Program-made: the position numbers and the translations under genes
Assembly (NCBI RefSeq): GCF_001486585.1
Contig: NZ_LN909045.1
Span: 1 to 47,366, forward strand
Direction of reading: 5' to 3'
DNA: 47,366 nucleotides
From: Paenibacillus senegalimassiliensis
GTDB taxonomy: Bacteria; Bacillota; Bacilli; Paenibacillales; Paenibacillaceae
In this document: in pieces, positions 18,546 to 27,136 of the stretch
How positions within the stretch are numbered: position 1 is the first letter of the stretch
How the letters are laid out: every line of letters begins with the position of its first letter
Notes under the pieces: model-generated
The model's input: the letters and a program-made list of their open reading frames with translations, nothing else
Databases searched by the model: none
Told to the model about the DNA's origin: nothing

Positions 18546-18663
18546 TACCCCTAAAGACCTGGCCGGTAGGTTTGTGTCCTGGGTATCTGAACATAGAGCA
18601 CTAGATAGAGCGCTGTTTTTTTGCACTCAATATGCAGGAACTTGGGATTATGGGCATGGGTAA
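18541..18663 (+). CDS. Possible 40-codon frame in the CIS leader
   Basis: An ATG at 18541 opens a 40-codon frame ending at TAA 18661-18663. The composition is protein-like, with three Trp (FVSWVSEHRALDRALFF is the core). It overlaps the predicted -10 box and lacks a good ribosome site, so under that promoter it would not be translated from its first codon. It could be a relic of a longer gene, a leader peptide from another promoter, or chance. Confidence 0.25.
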   Translation: MITPKDLAGRFVSWVSEHRALDRALFFCTQYAGTWDYGHG

Positions 18664-18701
18664 TGCGTCTTTGAAGAAGCGGGAGGAGGACAAGAAGGGT
18701 T

Positions 18702-20870
18702 ATGGATATTATTAGTCAAACCAATCGAACAATGTTGTTTGATGAAATTAATCCGGAGAAGCTGGATTTGCTGACTATTGTAGGCGATGTCAAAGGGATT
18801 GACAGTTTAAGCGACGATAAGGTCAAGGAAATCAATGAGCACTTGCTCGTACGTAGCTTCGATGAATTTTTGAGTAAATTTTCACCATGTGTCTATTCTT
18901 TCTTTAATGCAGCAAACCAGAAGGTTGTTTATACGCTCAAGAAGCCGGAAGGTATGGCGGAAGATGCGATTTCGGAAATCTGGATTAACCAGAATAACGA
19001 TTTTCTGAAGATGCTATTCACGCTGATTGATGCTAAACGTAGTCAGGGTATGATGAACGTCGACTTCCGATTTGAGAATCTGCTGGATATGATCTCGCCT
19101 AAGAAGGTGATGGACGATATCAGGCAGGTGCGTAAAGAAATCCACTATCTGTACGGCCAATACGAGAAGCTGGATGAGGCAGATCCTAAGAAGTTGGACC
19201 TCGGCGACAAGCTAAATGCGATGTTTGAGGATGCTAGTGCAAATTACAACAATGTCATGGCTATGCTGCCACTCGCGATTGAGGACATCAAGACACGACT
19301 CCTGCTGGGGAATTCCAATGAGGAGAAGGATGCGGAAGCCGTGCAAATCGGGATGCTGACTATTGGAGACGGCGGGGAACTGAAAATTATTGAGGCGCCA
19401 AAGAGTGAAAGCACAGAGATGGTGTTGCTCGATGATAAGAGCTCTAACGGGTTAGCCTTGGTTTTTGAAGATGATTATAACTCCATTACGGAAACCCCTT
19501 CCGGCTACGTTCGCGACTTAGTAGTACGTACCTTCAGTCCTTTGCCAGCGGTGACTACGGAAGTCAACCTGGAGCAGGAAGTGTTGAACTATAATACTTA
19601 CCTGGAATTTTACAAGACAGCCAAGGATGATTTCGTAAAAACGGTTAAACCACTGGTAGAGAAAATTTTAGGCGTCAAAATGTATTTCGACCAGTATGCC
19701 GTGAAGAACAAAGGGATGCAGCCATCGCTGCTCATTACAAATAGCCAACTGGATATGACGGTCAAGAGTGCCAATATTCCACGTTTGGAAACGTACTTGA
19801 ACACCGTCAATGCCAAGAATGATTTTACGGATACGATTTGGTTCGGCATTGTACCTTCAGTGGAGCTGGAGAGCGCAGGCAAGGTCAAGGTCAGCCGCGA
19901 ACGCTTCAAGGGAAATGAGAAGATCATTAAGCAGGATGGCAATAACATGGAGTCATTGGCTATGCTGATGCAGGTTGTGAGCCAGTTTAAGGTGCAAATC
20001 TTCTTTAGCTTTGAATCCGGGGAAGAGGCCACATTTAACAATATTGCGACCTCGGGTGTCGACAAGTATATCGACAAATGCGCTCCTCTGATTCGCAAGG
20101 AATATAGTGAATTTGCCATTCCTTGTTTGCCGAACTTCACGATTATCCCTAAGGAGAAGTCCGGGGTGATTATCGACAGCCGTATGGTCCAAACCGAAGG
20201 CGGTGCGAAGCTTTCCCGCGAGAAGGAAGACATCCTGAAATTGTGGATTGAGGGGGTTTATGTTGGAGCCTCCTACGTTGCTGCCGGACTTGCCGCAGCT
20301 TATCAATGTCCGGAATACCTCAAGGATTCGTTCAAGAGTACCAGCAAGGAATTCCCGGGCGTTCGCTTTGATATTGAGGCAGGCGACAACAGCTTGCGCG
20401 CAGTTACTACTATGGCGAAGGAAATTACCGGCTTTACGAACACCATTAAGGATGCTATTAACCGCAAAAATTTCGGCTTCGTCTTCTCCTCTGAGAATGC
20501 ACAGCTTCAGGGGAAGGATATCCGCCGTATTACCGTGTACAAGGCAAGAAGCCTGGCCATCTCCGAAGACGGGTTCGACTCGATCTACAAGACGCTGGTC
20601 AGTACGTACATCGAGAGAATGCTGCGCTTCCAGACGGCCGACTTCAAGCATGAAAATATTATTAAATTCTTCAGCAATAACCCGACAAGTCAAAAGAGCC
20701 AATGGCTCGCCAAGCGGGGGTTCATCAACTCAATCATCTATGATGGTGACGATATGAATTACGTAATCGATGAGAAGAACAATCTCTGTCATATTGATTT
20801 AATCTACAACGGTAACGTGAAGAATCTTGAAGTAATGATCACCAAGGGAACCAGTCCCGTCAAAGCGTAA
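18702..20870 (+). CDS. Contractile sheath-like protein, probable TssB-TssC fusion
   Basis: A 722-residue protein, close to the summed length of TssB (about 165) and TssC (about 500). The N-terminus looks TssB-like: VRSFDEFLSKFSP (50-62) matches the position and style of the TssB motif of the type f-R-s-l-e-D-F-s-P. After a low-complexity linker (about 205-275) comes a TssC-like part: AKDDFVKTVKPLVEKIL, a central core (NIPRLETYLNTV, FTDTIWFGIVPSVELE) and a GVYVGASYVAAGLAAAYQ helix. The sheath-type C-terminal segment GKDIRRITVYKARSLA then VSTYIERMLRFQTADF is at about 604-650. A sheath would contract to drive the Hcp tube. The adjacent Hcp-like gene and downstream VgrG/PAAR genes support this. 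Assignment is from motif style only. AAGAAGG precedes the ATG. Confidence 0.72.
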   Translation: MDIISQTNRTMLFDEINPEKLDLLTIVGDVKGIDSLSDDKVKEINEHLLVRSFDEFLSKFSPCVYSFFNAANQKVVYTLKKPEGMAEDAISEIWINQNNDFLKMLFTLIDAKRSQGMMNVDFRFENLLDMISPKKVMDDIRQVRKEIHYLYGQYEKLDEADPKKLDLGDKLNAMFEDASANYNNVMAMLPLAIEDIKTRLLLGNSNEEKDAEAVQIGMLTIGDGGELKIIEAPKSESTEMVLLDDKSSNGLALVFEDDYNSITETPSGYVRDLVVRTFSPLPAVTTEVNLEQEVLNYNTYLEFYKTAKDDFVKTVKPLVEKILGVKMYFDQYAVKNKGMQPSLLITNSQLDMTVKSANIPRLETYLNTVNAKNDFTDTIWFGIVPSVELESAGKVKVSRERFKGNEKIIKQDGNNMESLAMLMQVVSQFKVQIFFSFESGEEATFNNIATSGVDKYIDKCAPLIRKEYSEFAIPCLPNFTIIPKEKSGVIIDSRMVQTEGGAKLSREKEDILKLWIEGVYVGASYVAAGLAAAYQCPEYLKDSFKSTSKEFPGVRFDIEAGDNSLRAVTTMAKEITGFTNTIKDAINRKNFGFVFSSENAQLQGKDIRRITVYKARSLAISEDGFDSIYKTLVSTYIERMLRFQTADFKHENIIKFFSNNPTSQKSQWLAKRGFINSIIYDGDDMNYVIDEKNNLCHIDLIYNGNVKNLEVMITKGTSPVKA

Positions 20871-20994
20871 ACATTGTGTATGTAGGAGGCGTGACCGCGT
20901 TATTGCGGTTAGCCTTGTTACATAAATTCCAGGCTGCTGTAGATAATCAGGCAGCATGCTGGAGCCATCATACTTTTACTTAAGGAGGATATTT

Positions 20995-21429
20995 ATGGGA
21001 TTCAGACTGAAGGTTGAGGGTGCAGAAACAATTGAACTAGGCTTGGATAACATCCAGAAGGTGGTTTATGACACGGACACGCCGGACGATTCTAATGCAA
21101 GATCTACGGACGTGGGCTCTACACTGAAAATTAGCGGCAAAATTATTACAGCGACCGATGGAGATAAAGCGGATGATACGCTGAAGTTAGCCTTGTGGTC
21201 CTTGGTACCTGCCGAGAAAGCTGATTGCTATCGCAAGCTCACTCTTGAAGTGATTGCAGCGAATCAGGTTGTACGGGAAATCGTATTTCCGAATGCATTT
21301 GTTGTGGATTATAAAGAATCGTTTGGCGATACCGAAGGTATCGGTCAATTCGATCTTTATGTGAAGCAGAAGAAAGACAAGACCGAACTCGCCAAGCTTA
21401 ACGGCGGATACCCGGTCAATGATATCTAA
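20995..21429 (+). CDS. Hcp-like inner tube protein
   Basis: A 144-residue beta-rich soluble protein, slightly shorter than Hcp (about 160-170). The alternating strands (FRLKVEGAETIELGL, STLKISGKII, CYRKLTLEVI, QVVREIVFPNAFVVDYKESF, GQFDLYVKQKK) fit the tube-protein fold of Hcp and phage tail tube proteins. The VFPNAFVVDYKES segment resembles the conserved Hcp strand-loop near the C-terminal half. Its place directly after the sheath gene is the rule in contractile systems. ATG 20995 is chosen over 20956 because AAGGAGGAT is perfectly placed before it. A long hairpin follows. It would stack as hexameric rings inside the sheath (family knowledge). Confidence 0.75.
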   Translation: MGFRLKVEGAETIELGLDNIQKVVYDTDTPDDSNARSTDVGSTLKISGKIITATDGDKADDTLKLALWSLVPAEKADCYRKLTLEVIAANQVVREIVFPNAFVVDYKESFGDTEGIGQFDLYVKQKKDKTELAKLNGGYPVNDI

Positions 21430-21465
21430 ATTGGCGTCATAAGTGGGTTGATGCTAAGCAACCTG

Positions 21466-21500
21466 TAAATCTCAAGAGGCCCTGAGCCTCTTGAGATTTA
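21466..21500 (+). terminator. Strong intercistronic hairpin after the tube gene
   Basis: Fifteen-base perfect arms (21466-21480 and 21486-21500) surround a CCTGA loop. No T-run follows, only CTCTACTATC. It separates the highly used sheath and tube genes from the regulatory and chaperone genes. It is probably a partial terminator or RNA stabiliser that gives excess sheath and tube transcript. Confidence 0.65.
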
Positions 21501-21539
21501 CTCTACTATCATGAATTTTGAAGAAGGCAGGGGAGAGCT

Positions 21540-21986
21540 GTGACGGACTACTATGAGCGGCTTGGCGTTACTCGCCAGGCGTCGTTAACCGAGATTAAGG
21601 CGGCTTACCGTAAGCTGGCCAAACTTCATCATCCGGACGTAAATCCTGGTGATCAAGGGGCCGAGCAACGATTTAAGCAAATCGCCCAGGCCTATGACAC
21701 CTTAAGCGATGAGGGGAAAAGGGACGTCTATGATGAGCAGCTTAAGCGAGGGAGTAAGGACCCATCGCGAGCTAGTCAGACGGCAAATCGGAGTCAGTCA
21801 TCTGCTCGTGAAGAGGCAGGAGCCCCCTTCGACCCCATGCGGATGAAGGAGCAATTTGAACAATTTTTTGCCGCACCACGTAAAGCTTCGAAGGAACCGG
21901 AGCAGAGGAAGAGCAATCCCGCAGGGCAAAACCCCTTGGATACCTCTCATTTATTTGAGCAGTTCTTTGGCTCTCGGAAGAAATAA
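21540..21986 (+). CDS. J-domain (DnaJ-like) co-chaperone
   Basis: A 148-residue protein with an N-terminal J-domain (about 2-68): DYYERLGV, the helix [14 protein letters not shown] with the obligatory HPD at 31-33, and [23 protein letters not shown]. The rest (about 70-148) is polar and disordered with two FEQFF motifs. It lacks the Gly/Phe and zinc domains of DnaJ. J-domains stimulate Hsp70 ATPases, and a large Hsp70-like protein lies downstream at 27859 in the same run of genes. A dedicated partnership in assembling or recycling the machine is likely (inference). GTG 21540 has AGGGGAGA 4 nt upstream. Confidence 0.85.
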   Translation: MTDYYERLGVTRQASLTEIKAAYRKLAKLHHPDVNPGDQGAEQRFKQIAQAYDTLSDEGKRDVYDEQLKRGSKDPSRASQTANRSQSSAREEAGAPFDPMRMKEQFEQFFAAPRKASKEPEQRKSNPAGQNPLDTSHLFEQFFGSRKK

Positions 21987-22017
21987 GCAGAATTCATTCA
22001 CAAGGGCGGGGGTAGCG

Positions 22018-22566
22018 ATGGTGAAATCGGAGAAATCCGTTCGGGTCGTATATGTTGAATTATTCATTTATATTTTGCTGGTCGGACTGGTGGTTTATGT
22101 ATTGCTTCAACCTGTTTATTATGTGGCGCAAATGAGCACAGTTGCTGTAGCTGCTGCAATTATACTTGCCTTGATCTGGACAGGAGGAGAATCTGGACAG
22201 AGAAAGAGACCCTCGGCCAATGACAGGGCAATTAGCAAGATTGTATTGCTAGATGATGATGGAGAGAGAGTCAAGGAATGGCTGATTCAGGGAGAGACCT
22301 CTATTCTGATCGGAAGAACTTCAGAGCAAGGCGAAGTTGATATTGATCTAAGGGACTGTGAGTACGCGCTATTGGTCAGCCCGGAGCATGCCGTGCTTAA
22401 TTATGCCGATGGACAGTGGTACATCGAAGATGCCGAATCCTACAGCGGTACGGGAATTCGCCAAGCGGGACGCAGCGACGCGAATCGGCTCATTGCTGAA
22501 GAGCCGGTACGGGTCGGTGCGGGTGACATGATCTTTATCGCGAATACCAGACTTTTAGTGAAATAG
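22018..22566 (+). CDS. Membrane FHA-domain protein
   Basis: A 182-residue protein. Two adjacent transmembrane segments (about 9-31 and 36-55) form a hairpin, and a cytoplasmic FHA domain (about 75-180) follows. The FHA core motifs are ILIGR (96-100), SPEHA (121-125, the SxxH phosphopeptide-binding signature) and the terminal GAGDMIFIANTRLLV strands. FHA domains bind phosphothreonine peptides, so it would recruit a protein phosphorylated by the nearby kinase to the membrane. ATG 22018 is taken because GGGCGGGGGT lies just before it; a longer frame upstream overlaps the J-protein gene. Confidence 0.85.
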   Translation: MVKSEKSVRVVYVELFIYILLVGLVVYVLLQPVYYVAQMSTVAVAAAIILALIWTGGESGQRKRPSANDRAISKIVLLDDDGERVKEWLIQGETSILIGRTSEQGEVDIDLRDCEYALLVSPEHAVLNYADGQWYIEDAESYSGTGIRQAGRSDANRLIAEEPVRVGAGDMIFIANTRLLVK

Positions 22567-22612
22567 GGATACTCACCCACTTACATTGACAGACGGAGGA
22601 CTGAATTCAAAA

Positions 22613-23137
22613 ATGAGCCTGACGAGATGTATGAACGGGCATATGTTTAGTTCAAGAAAGCATGGCCATACATGCCCTTACTGCAACACTACCGTAGAGA
22701 CACCAGCACGTGCATCCCAAAATTCACAGATGCCGGCTGCGGCTACGGACATGGATGATAAGACCATGCCCTATTTGGGAGAGACGACCGGAATTCAGCC
22801 GGTGACGGGCTGGCTAGTATGCGTTGAAGGTCCACAGATGGGACAAGATTACCGGATTATGGCCGAGAAGAACTTTATCGGGCGAGCCGAGGAGATGCAT
22901 ATTCGAATTATTGGGGACAACGCGGTATCCAGACGTAATCATGCCGTTATTGTTTATGATCCGAAGAAACGGAACTTTTACCTGCTCCCCGGAGACGCCT
23001 CGGGTTTGGCTTACCATAATAACGAGGCAGTATATTCGCCTGTGGAGTTAAATGCTTACGATCTGATTCAGCTTGGACGCAGCAAATTTGTATTCGTACC
23101 GCTCTGTGGTCCTCATTTCGAATGGGATAACGGTTAG
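22613..23137 (+). CDS. Zinc-ribbon / FHA-domain protein
   Basis: A 174-residue soluble protein. The N-terminus holds a likely metal site (Cys6, His10, Cys21, Cys24; CMNGH...CPYC). A linker contains DDKTMPYLGE (48-57), a Thr motif of the kind phosphorylated in FHA-regulated systems. The FHA domain (about 66-170) has FIGR (88-91) and SRRNH (106-110). In proteobacterial T6SS, Fha proteins carry the phospho-switch, and this one could be both kinase target and phosphopeptide reader (inference). GGAGGA lies 12 nt before the ATG, slightly far, but no better start exists. Confidence 0.83.
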   Translation: MSLTRCMNGHMFSSRKHGHTCPYCNTTVETPARASQNSQMPAAATDMDDKTMPYLGETTGIQPVTGWLVCVEGPQMGQDYRIMAEKNFIGRAEEMHIRIIGDNAVSRRNHAVIVYDPKKRNFYLLPGDASGLAYHNNEAVYSPVELNAYDLIQLGRSKFVFVPLCGPHFEWDNG

Positions 23138-23143
23138 AGGCTG

Positions 23144-24049
23144 ATGATGGAGCATAAGTATGGTTTTACTACTGAGGTAATTACAGTCTACCTGGCGGTA
23201 TTTGTGATCGTAGCTATATTGCTCATCATTCGTCAGAAATTACGGACCAAGGGGGTAGCATTACATTCGAATCACGGGAAGGCGTTAGGCATCACAGCTA
23301 CAGGCAATGCGGAGGAGCAAGGATGGGGAATTGAGATTGGGAATGCCCAGACCATTGGACGGCGTACAGAACAGGATGATTATTTTGCCAGCACCGTTAC
23401 CAAAGTGGGCACGTTAGCTGTGCTAGCGGATGGTATCAGTGGCGTAGCCCATGGGCGCATGGCCAGCACACTTTCGGTGACCATGTTCTCTAGAGAATTT
23501 CTCAAGCTGGATGATGCGGCGGATATCCGTGGATTTTTTCATAAGGCGGCCCTAATGAGTAATCGGTCTGTAATCGAGCAGTTAGGTGGTGCTATTGGGG
23601 GGACCACTCTAATCAGCGCGGTTGTCTCAAATGGCCAGCTTTATTGGGGAGCGGTCGGGGATAGCTTGATTTTGCTATTTCGGGATGGGGAGTTTCGGTA
23701 TATCAATGCCAAGGATACCTTTGAAAGTGTGCTTGAATCCAGATATTTGGCTGGTGAGATCGGGCGGGAGGATGTTAGCAGCAATCCGATGAAGAATCAA
23801 CTGACAAATTATTTGGGATATGCAGGTTTTAAGAGTATGGAAATGGGTGAACCGATCCCACTGGAGTCTGGGGACATTGTTGTTCTGTGCAGTGATGGGG
23901 TGTACGACGCGCTGACGGAAGTGGAGATGGAGCAGATCCTGATGAAGGGCATGCCGGCGCAGGATACGGCGGAGGAATTAATCGCTGGCGTAGAGCGGAA
24001 GAGCTATAAGCATCAGGATAATGCAACGGTCCTCATTCTTAAGTATTAA
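23144..24049 (+). CDS. Membrane-anchored PP2C-type protein phosphatase
   Basis: A 301-residue protein. An N-terminal transmembrane segment (about 11-31) is followed by a PP2C domain. The metal-binding motifs are complete: RTEQDDYFA, LADGISG, WGAVGDSLILLF, CSDGVYDALTEVEM and the C-terminal HQDNATVLIL. It should dephosphorylate Ser/Thr, the counterpart of the kinase at 15326, as PppA opposes PpkA in T6SS control (family analogy). It starts 6 nt after the FHA gene, so they are co-translated. ATG 23147 is an alternative start. Confidence 0.88.
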   Translation: MMEHKYGFTTEVITVYLAVFVIVAILLIIRQKLRTKGVALHSNHGKALGITATGNAEEQGWGIEIGNAQTIGRRTEQDDYFASTVTKVGTLAVLADGISGVAHGRMASTLSVTMFSREFLKLDDAADIRGFFHKAALMSNRSVIEQLGGAIGGTTLISAVVSNGQLYWGAVGDSLILLFRDGEFRYINAKDTFESVLESRYLAGEIGREDVSSNPMKNQLTNYLGYAGFKSMEMGEPIPLESGDIVVLCSDGVYDALTEVEMEQILMKGMPAQDTAEELIAGVERKSYKHQDNATVLILKY

Positions 24050-24093
24050 TTCATTACCCTGACGCCTGAGGCGGTGGGGGAACGGGGGAACGC

Positions 24094-25785
24094 ATGAGGA
24101 AGGAGAATAGCGACTTTAAGACAGCCTTTGTTTCCGAAGCGGGTTCGCATTTCGACAATCGGGATTTTTTTGCGTTCGTGGAACTTGAAGACATGGCTTG
24201 TTATGTAGTTGCCGATGGGCTTGACCAGGATAAGGAAGTGCGTAGTGCTGAAATGGTAGTTAAAGCGATTCTGGAAAGCTTTATGGAGAAGCCATCGATG
24301 TCTCGCCGAGCTTTGCGTCAGGTGCTGGAGGAAGCTCACGAATGGCTTAAGTTTGAGAGCCGCCGAGTCCGTCTGAAGGCAAGCGTGCTTGTCATCGTTA
24401 CCGATTATACTCGGATGATATGGGCTACTTGCGGGAATGCGAGGCTGTACCACTTCCGTGGCGGGCGGGTCAATCTGCGTTCCAAGGATCAGAGCCTGAC
24501 CCAATGGATGATGGATCAGGGAAGATTGTCTGAGAGCCGGAACCAGGATCATGAAGAACGAGGGAACTTATTCAATTATATGGGGCGACCCGATCATTTT
24601 GATCCTTATATCTCGGACAAGCTGCCCTTGTCTGACGGTGATGTGTTGCTGCTTGCTACGCGTGGAATTTGGGAACAAGTCGAGTTGCCGGAAATGCTGG
24701 ATGCTCTGGCGGGAGCGAGTGACCCGACTGGTTTGACTGACATGCTGGAGGAAGTCGTGCTCAGCAAGCAGCAAAAGTCTGTTAGCAATTATACGGCCGC
24801 TGCAGTTTATATCAATAAGACATTTACGGAAAAGCCGAAAAACTATAAAAAGTGGATCTTGCGAGGAGCAATGCTCCTGCTGACCTTGGCGATTGCGGGA
24901 GGCGGCATTTGGTATGTCAAGGCGAAGCAGGCCGAGACGCTCGCTCGAACCATCGTGCAAATGACGGATCTTGAGCAGGAGGCTGATCGCTATGCATCCG
25001 CAGGCGATTATGCCAAGGCGCTTAAATCATATAGCGAGGCCAAAAATGCGGCCAGCAAGCTCAAAGATAAGCTGCACTTCCAGCTTCTACGGGGGAAGCA
25101 GCAGGTAGCCCAATTCGTAACAGATGGCGATGGCTATGTGCAGGATGGGAGCTATGATATGGCCATTGCGAGCTATGGGGATGCCTTACAAGAGGCAGAC
25201 AAATATAAGCCGTTCAAAGCGGAAGATATTAAGGGCAAGATTACACGAGCGGAGGCCATTGCTGGCTTGTCCGAGGTGATCAAGGAGGGCGATAAGCTCT
25301 TTCAGGAGCAGGATTATAACGGAGCTATTGCGGTTTACGGGAAAGCGAAGAAGGCCGCCCTTGAGGCCGAATATGAAACGGGTCATAAGAAGGTTGAGGA
25401 GAAGATCGAGCAGACGCAGAGCAAAATCGACAGTATCCATAAGGAAACCAGAACCTTGCAGGCCGACAATTTGGAGAAGAAGGGTGACCGTAGCCTGGCT
25501 GCCACGGATTATGCCTCCGCTATTGAGTCATACAAGCTGGCTCAGGAAATCTATCAGGAGATCGATAAGCTGGAGCGGGTGCTGGCGATGGAGCGGAAGA
25601 TTGGTCAGGCGGATGAGAAGCTGAATCCGGCTGTGCCGGCGGCAATGGCAAGTACTCCAGGACCGTTACTTGAACAGAAGGGCGGTAGTGAGGGAGCATC
25701 TACTGCTAGCCAGCAGAAGCCAACGTCCAACGAGGCAGCAAATGCTAATAACGGGGACGAGACCAGCGAAGATAGTGATGGATAG
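24094..25785 (+). CDS. PP2C-like pseudophosphatase with membrane helix and TPR region
   Basis: A 563-residue protein. The N-terminal PP2C fold (about 10-245) keeps HFDNRDFFAF, VADGLD and WATCGNARLYHF. The metal-binding Asp residues are lost in the later motifs: the usual S-D-G is TRG (LLLATRGIWE), and the usual D-N-x-T is SNYTAA. It is thus probably catalytically dead. A transmembrane helix (about 251-275) follows, then TPR-like helical repeats (about 285-500; AGDYAKALKSYSEAK, DGSYDMAIASYGDAL, EQDYNGAIAVYGKAK and DYASAIESYKLAQ) and a disordered tail. It may bind phosphoproteins and scaffold the machine at the membrane (inference). Confidence 0.8.
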   Translation: MRKENSDFKTAFVSEAGSHFDNRDFFAFVELEDMACYVVADGLDQDKEVRSAEMVVKAILESFMEKPSMSRRALRQVLEEAHEWLKFESRRVRLKASVLVIVTDYTRMIWATCGNARLYHFRGGRVNLRSKDQSLTQWMMDQGRLSESRNQDHEERGNLFNYMGRPDHFDPYISDKLPLSDGDVLLLATRGIWEQVELPEMLDALAGASDPTGLTDMLEEVVLSKQQKSVSNYTAAAVYINKTFTEKPKNYKKWILRGAMLLLTLAIAGGGIWYVKAKQAETLARTIVQMTDLEQEADRYASAGDYAKALKSYSEAKNAASKLKDKLHFQLLRGKQQVAQFVTDGDGYVQDGSYDMAIASYGDALQEADKYKPFKAEDIKGKITRAEAIAGLSEVIKEGDKLFQEQDYNGAIAVYGKAKKAALEAEYETGHKKVEEKIEQTQSKIDSIHKETRTLQADNLEKKGDRSLAATDYASAIESYKLAQEIYQEIDKLERVLAMERKIGQADEKLNPAVPAAMASTPGPLLEQKGGSEGASTASQQKPTSNEAANANNGDETSEDSDG

Positions 25786-25849
25786 AATGTGAAGATGGTA
25801 TTCATGGCGGTCAGGATGAGTTGCTATTGTCCAAAGGAGGGAACGCTTC

Positions 25850-27136
25850 ATGAAGGATATGATTCTGGAACGCTTGAGCAAAATGGAGGATTTACAGCAG
25901 CGACGTATGCTGCGAGATTTGATGAGCGGCGTGTTTCTAAATCTGGTGGATTATCAAGAGGACTTGAACCGGAGGCTGGAGCAGCGGGTGTTCGAGGAGG
26001 TTGGCGAATACGAAGGCAAGTACGATGTCTTCGTATCTATGTGCCGACGAGATGAATGGGACCCACTACATGAATATTTGTTCCCGATGATTGTGGAGGA
26101 TACAGAGCCGGGGAGAATTGATCTTAGTTCAATAGCTTCCGGTCTGCGAGGCGGAGAAGCGGTACGGCTATGCACGCTGTTTCTGGCGTGCAGTCACAAG
26201 GACATTCAGCATCTTGTGCAGAGCAATCGAAGCTTCAAGGGCAAGCTGACCACCTCTCGTGCCTCCTATGATATTGAGTTCAAGCTGGAACGGAATATGG
26301 TATACATTCAAGAGATTGAAAGGTTATATCATATTTTTCTGAGCAATGGGCTGCCCTGGAAAACGCTCAATCACCCATACGCCCATAAATTTGTAGATGC
26401 GGTGTTGACCCGGCTGGACGGTGAACTGGATGAGGCAGAAGAGGTGCTGGAACTGACGGTGCATCTGGAGGAATACGAGTCGTTCAAGCGAGTTGATATG
26501 ATTCCTTTGTGGAATATTCAGCGTTTAGAGCTAAAGGCGGGAGGTTTTCCCGTTCCTGCACTCGACCGCATTAATTTTGAGCATGTACTGTCTTTAAGAA
26601 AAACGGGAGTTCAGCATGGTTATCTGGTGGATGTAGTAGATGATACGGTGCGATATGTTAAGCGAAGTGAAGAGGAACTGACGGTGGTCTCCTCGCTGGA
26701 TCAAACTGTGGTGTGGCAGATGCTTATGCTGGTCGAACCGTTTGAATCCGTTATGAGCAAGCCGGGATATGGACTAATGTCCAACCGCCAGAAGCAGAAT
26801 TTTATCGATAGCTATCACCGAAGACAGGGACAGGTTGTTCGTTCTCGCGGTGATATTTTGCGGTTAATGCATTCCTTTGTTGCAGCAGAGTCATTAGAAC
26901 TTGCTGATGTGGAGATTTGTACTCCAGGAACTAGCTCTGCAATCACCTATGAGTTAAACCGCTTTATTACGGATGAGGTCCGAATTGACAACGGAAAATG
27001 GCGGATGTGCCTGAGATTTAAGAACCAGGGCTTCGCGGAGAGTCTGTCCTTCATGGCCGAGGATGTGCTGAGCTTCCTTGTCTCCGAGGTGCAGCTTATG
27101 TTCCCGGAATACCGCTGCGAAGGAGAATGGGCTTGA
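25850..27136 (+). CDS. CIS-locus protein of unrecognised family, 428 residues
   Basis: I do not recognise the family. The protein is soluble and alpha/beta, with no signal or membrane segment. Residues 1-60 are charged and helical (LSKMEDLQQRRMLRDLMSGV). A repeated strand-rich middle contains SYDIEFKLERNMVYIQEIE and LPWKTLNHPYAHKFVDAVL, and the C-terminal third has ITYELNRFITDEVRIDNGKW. It overlaps the next gene by 4 nt and sits between the phosphatases and the chaperone-type ATPase. Position, size and soluble nature would suit a baseplate component (TssF/TssK-like role), but that is inference from context alone. AAGGAGGG precedes the ATG. Confidence 0.7.
   Translation: MKDMILERLSKMEDLQQRRMLRDLMSGVFLNLVDYQEDLNRRLEQRVFEEVGEYEGKYDVFVSMCRRDEWDPLHEYLFPMIVEDTEPGRIDLSSIASGLRGGEAVRLCTLFLACSHKDIQHLVQSNRSFKGKLTTSRASYDIEFKLERNMVYIQEIERLYHIFLSNGLPWKTLNHPYAHKFVDAVLTRLDGELDEAEEVLELTVHLEEYESFKRVDMIPLWNIQRLELKAGGFPVPALDRINFEHVLSLRKTGVQHGYLVDVVDDTVRYVKRSEEELTVVSSLDQTVVWQMLMLVEPFESVMSKPGYGLMSNRQKQNFIDSYHRRQGQVVRSRGDILRLMHSFVAAESLELADVEICTPGTSSAITYELNRFITDEVRIDNGKWRMCLRFKNQGFAESLSFMAEDVLSFLVSEVQLMFPEYRCEGEWA

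Noticed and set aside
18546..18701. Cyclic-di-GMP riboswitch before the sheath gene
   Set aside because: A GGCCGGTAGG-like patch suggested it, but the conserved GGGACGCAAAGCC-type core is absent.
19953..20702. Long antisense frames in the sheath gene
   Set aside because: Several overlapping antisense frames occur where codon bias is strong; none has protein family features.
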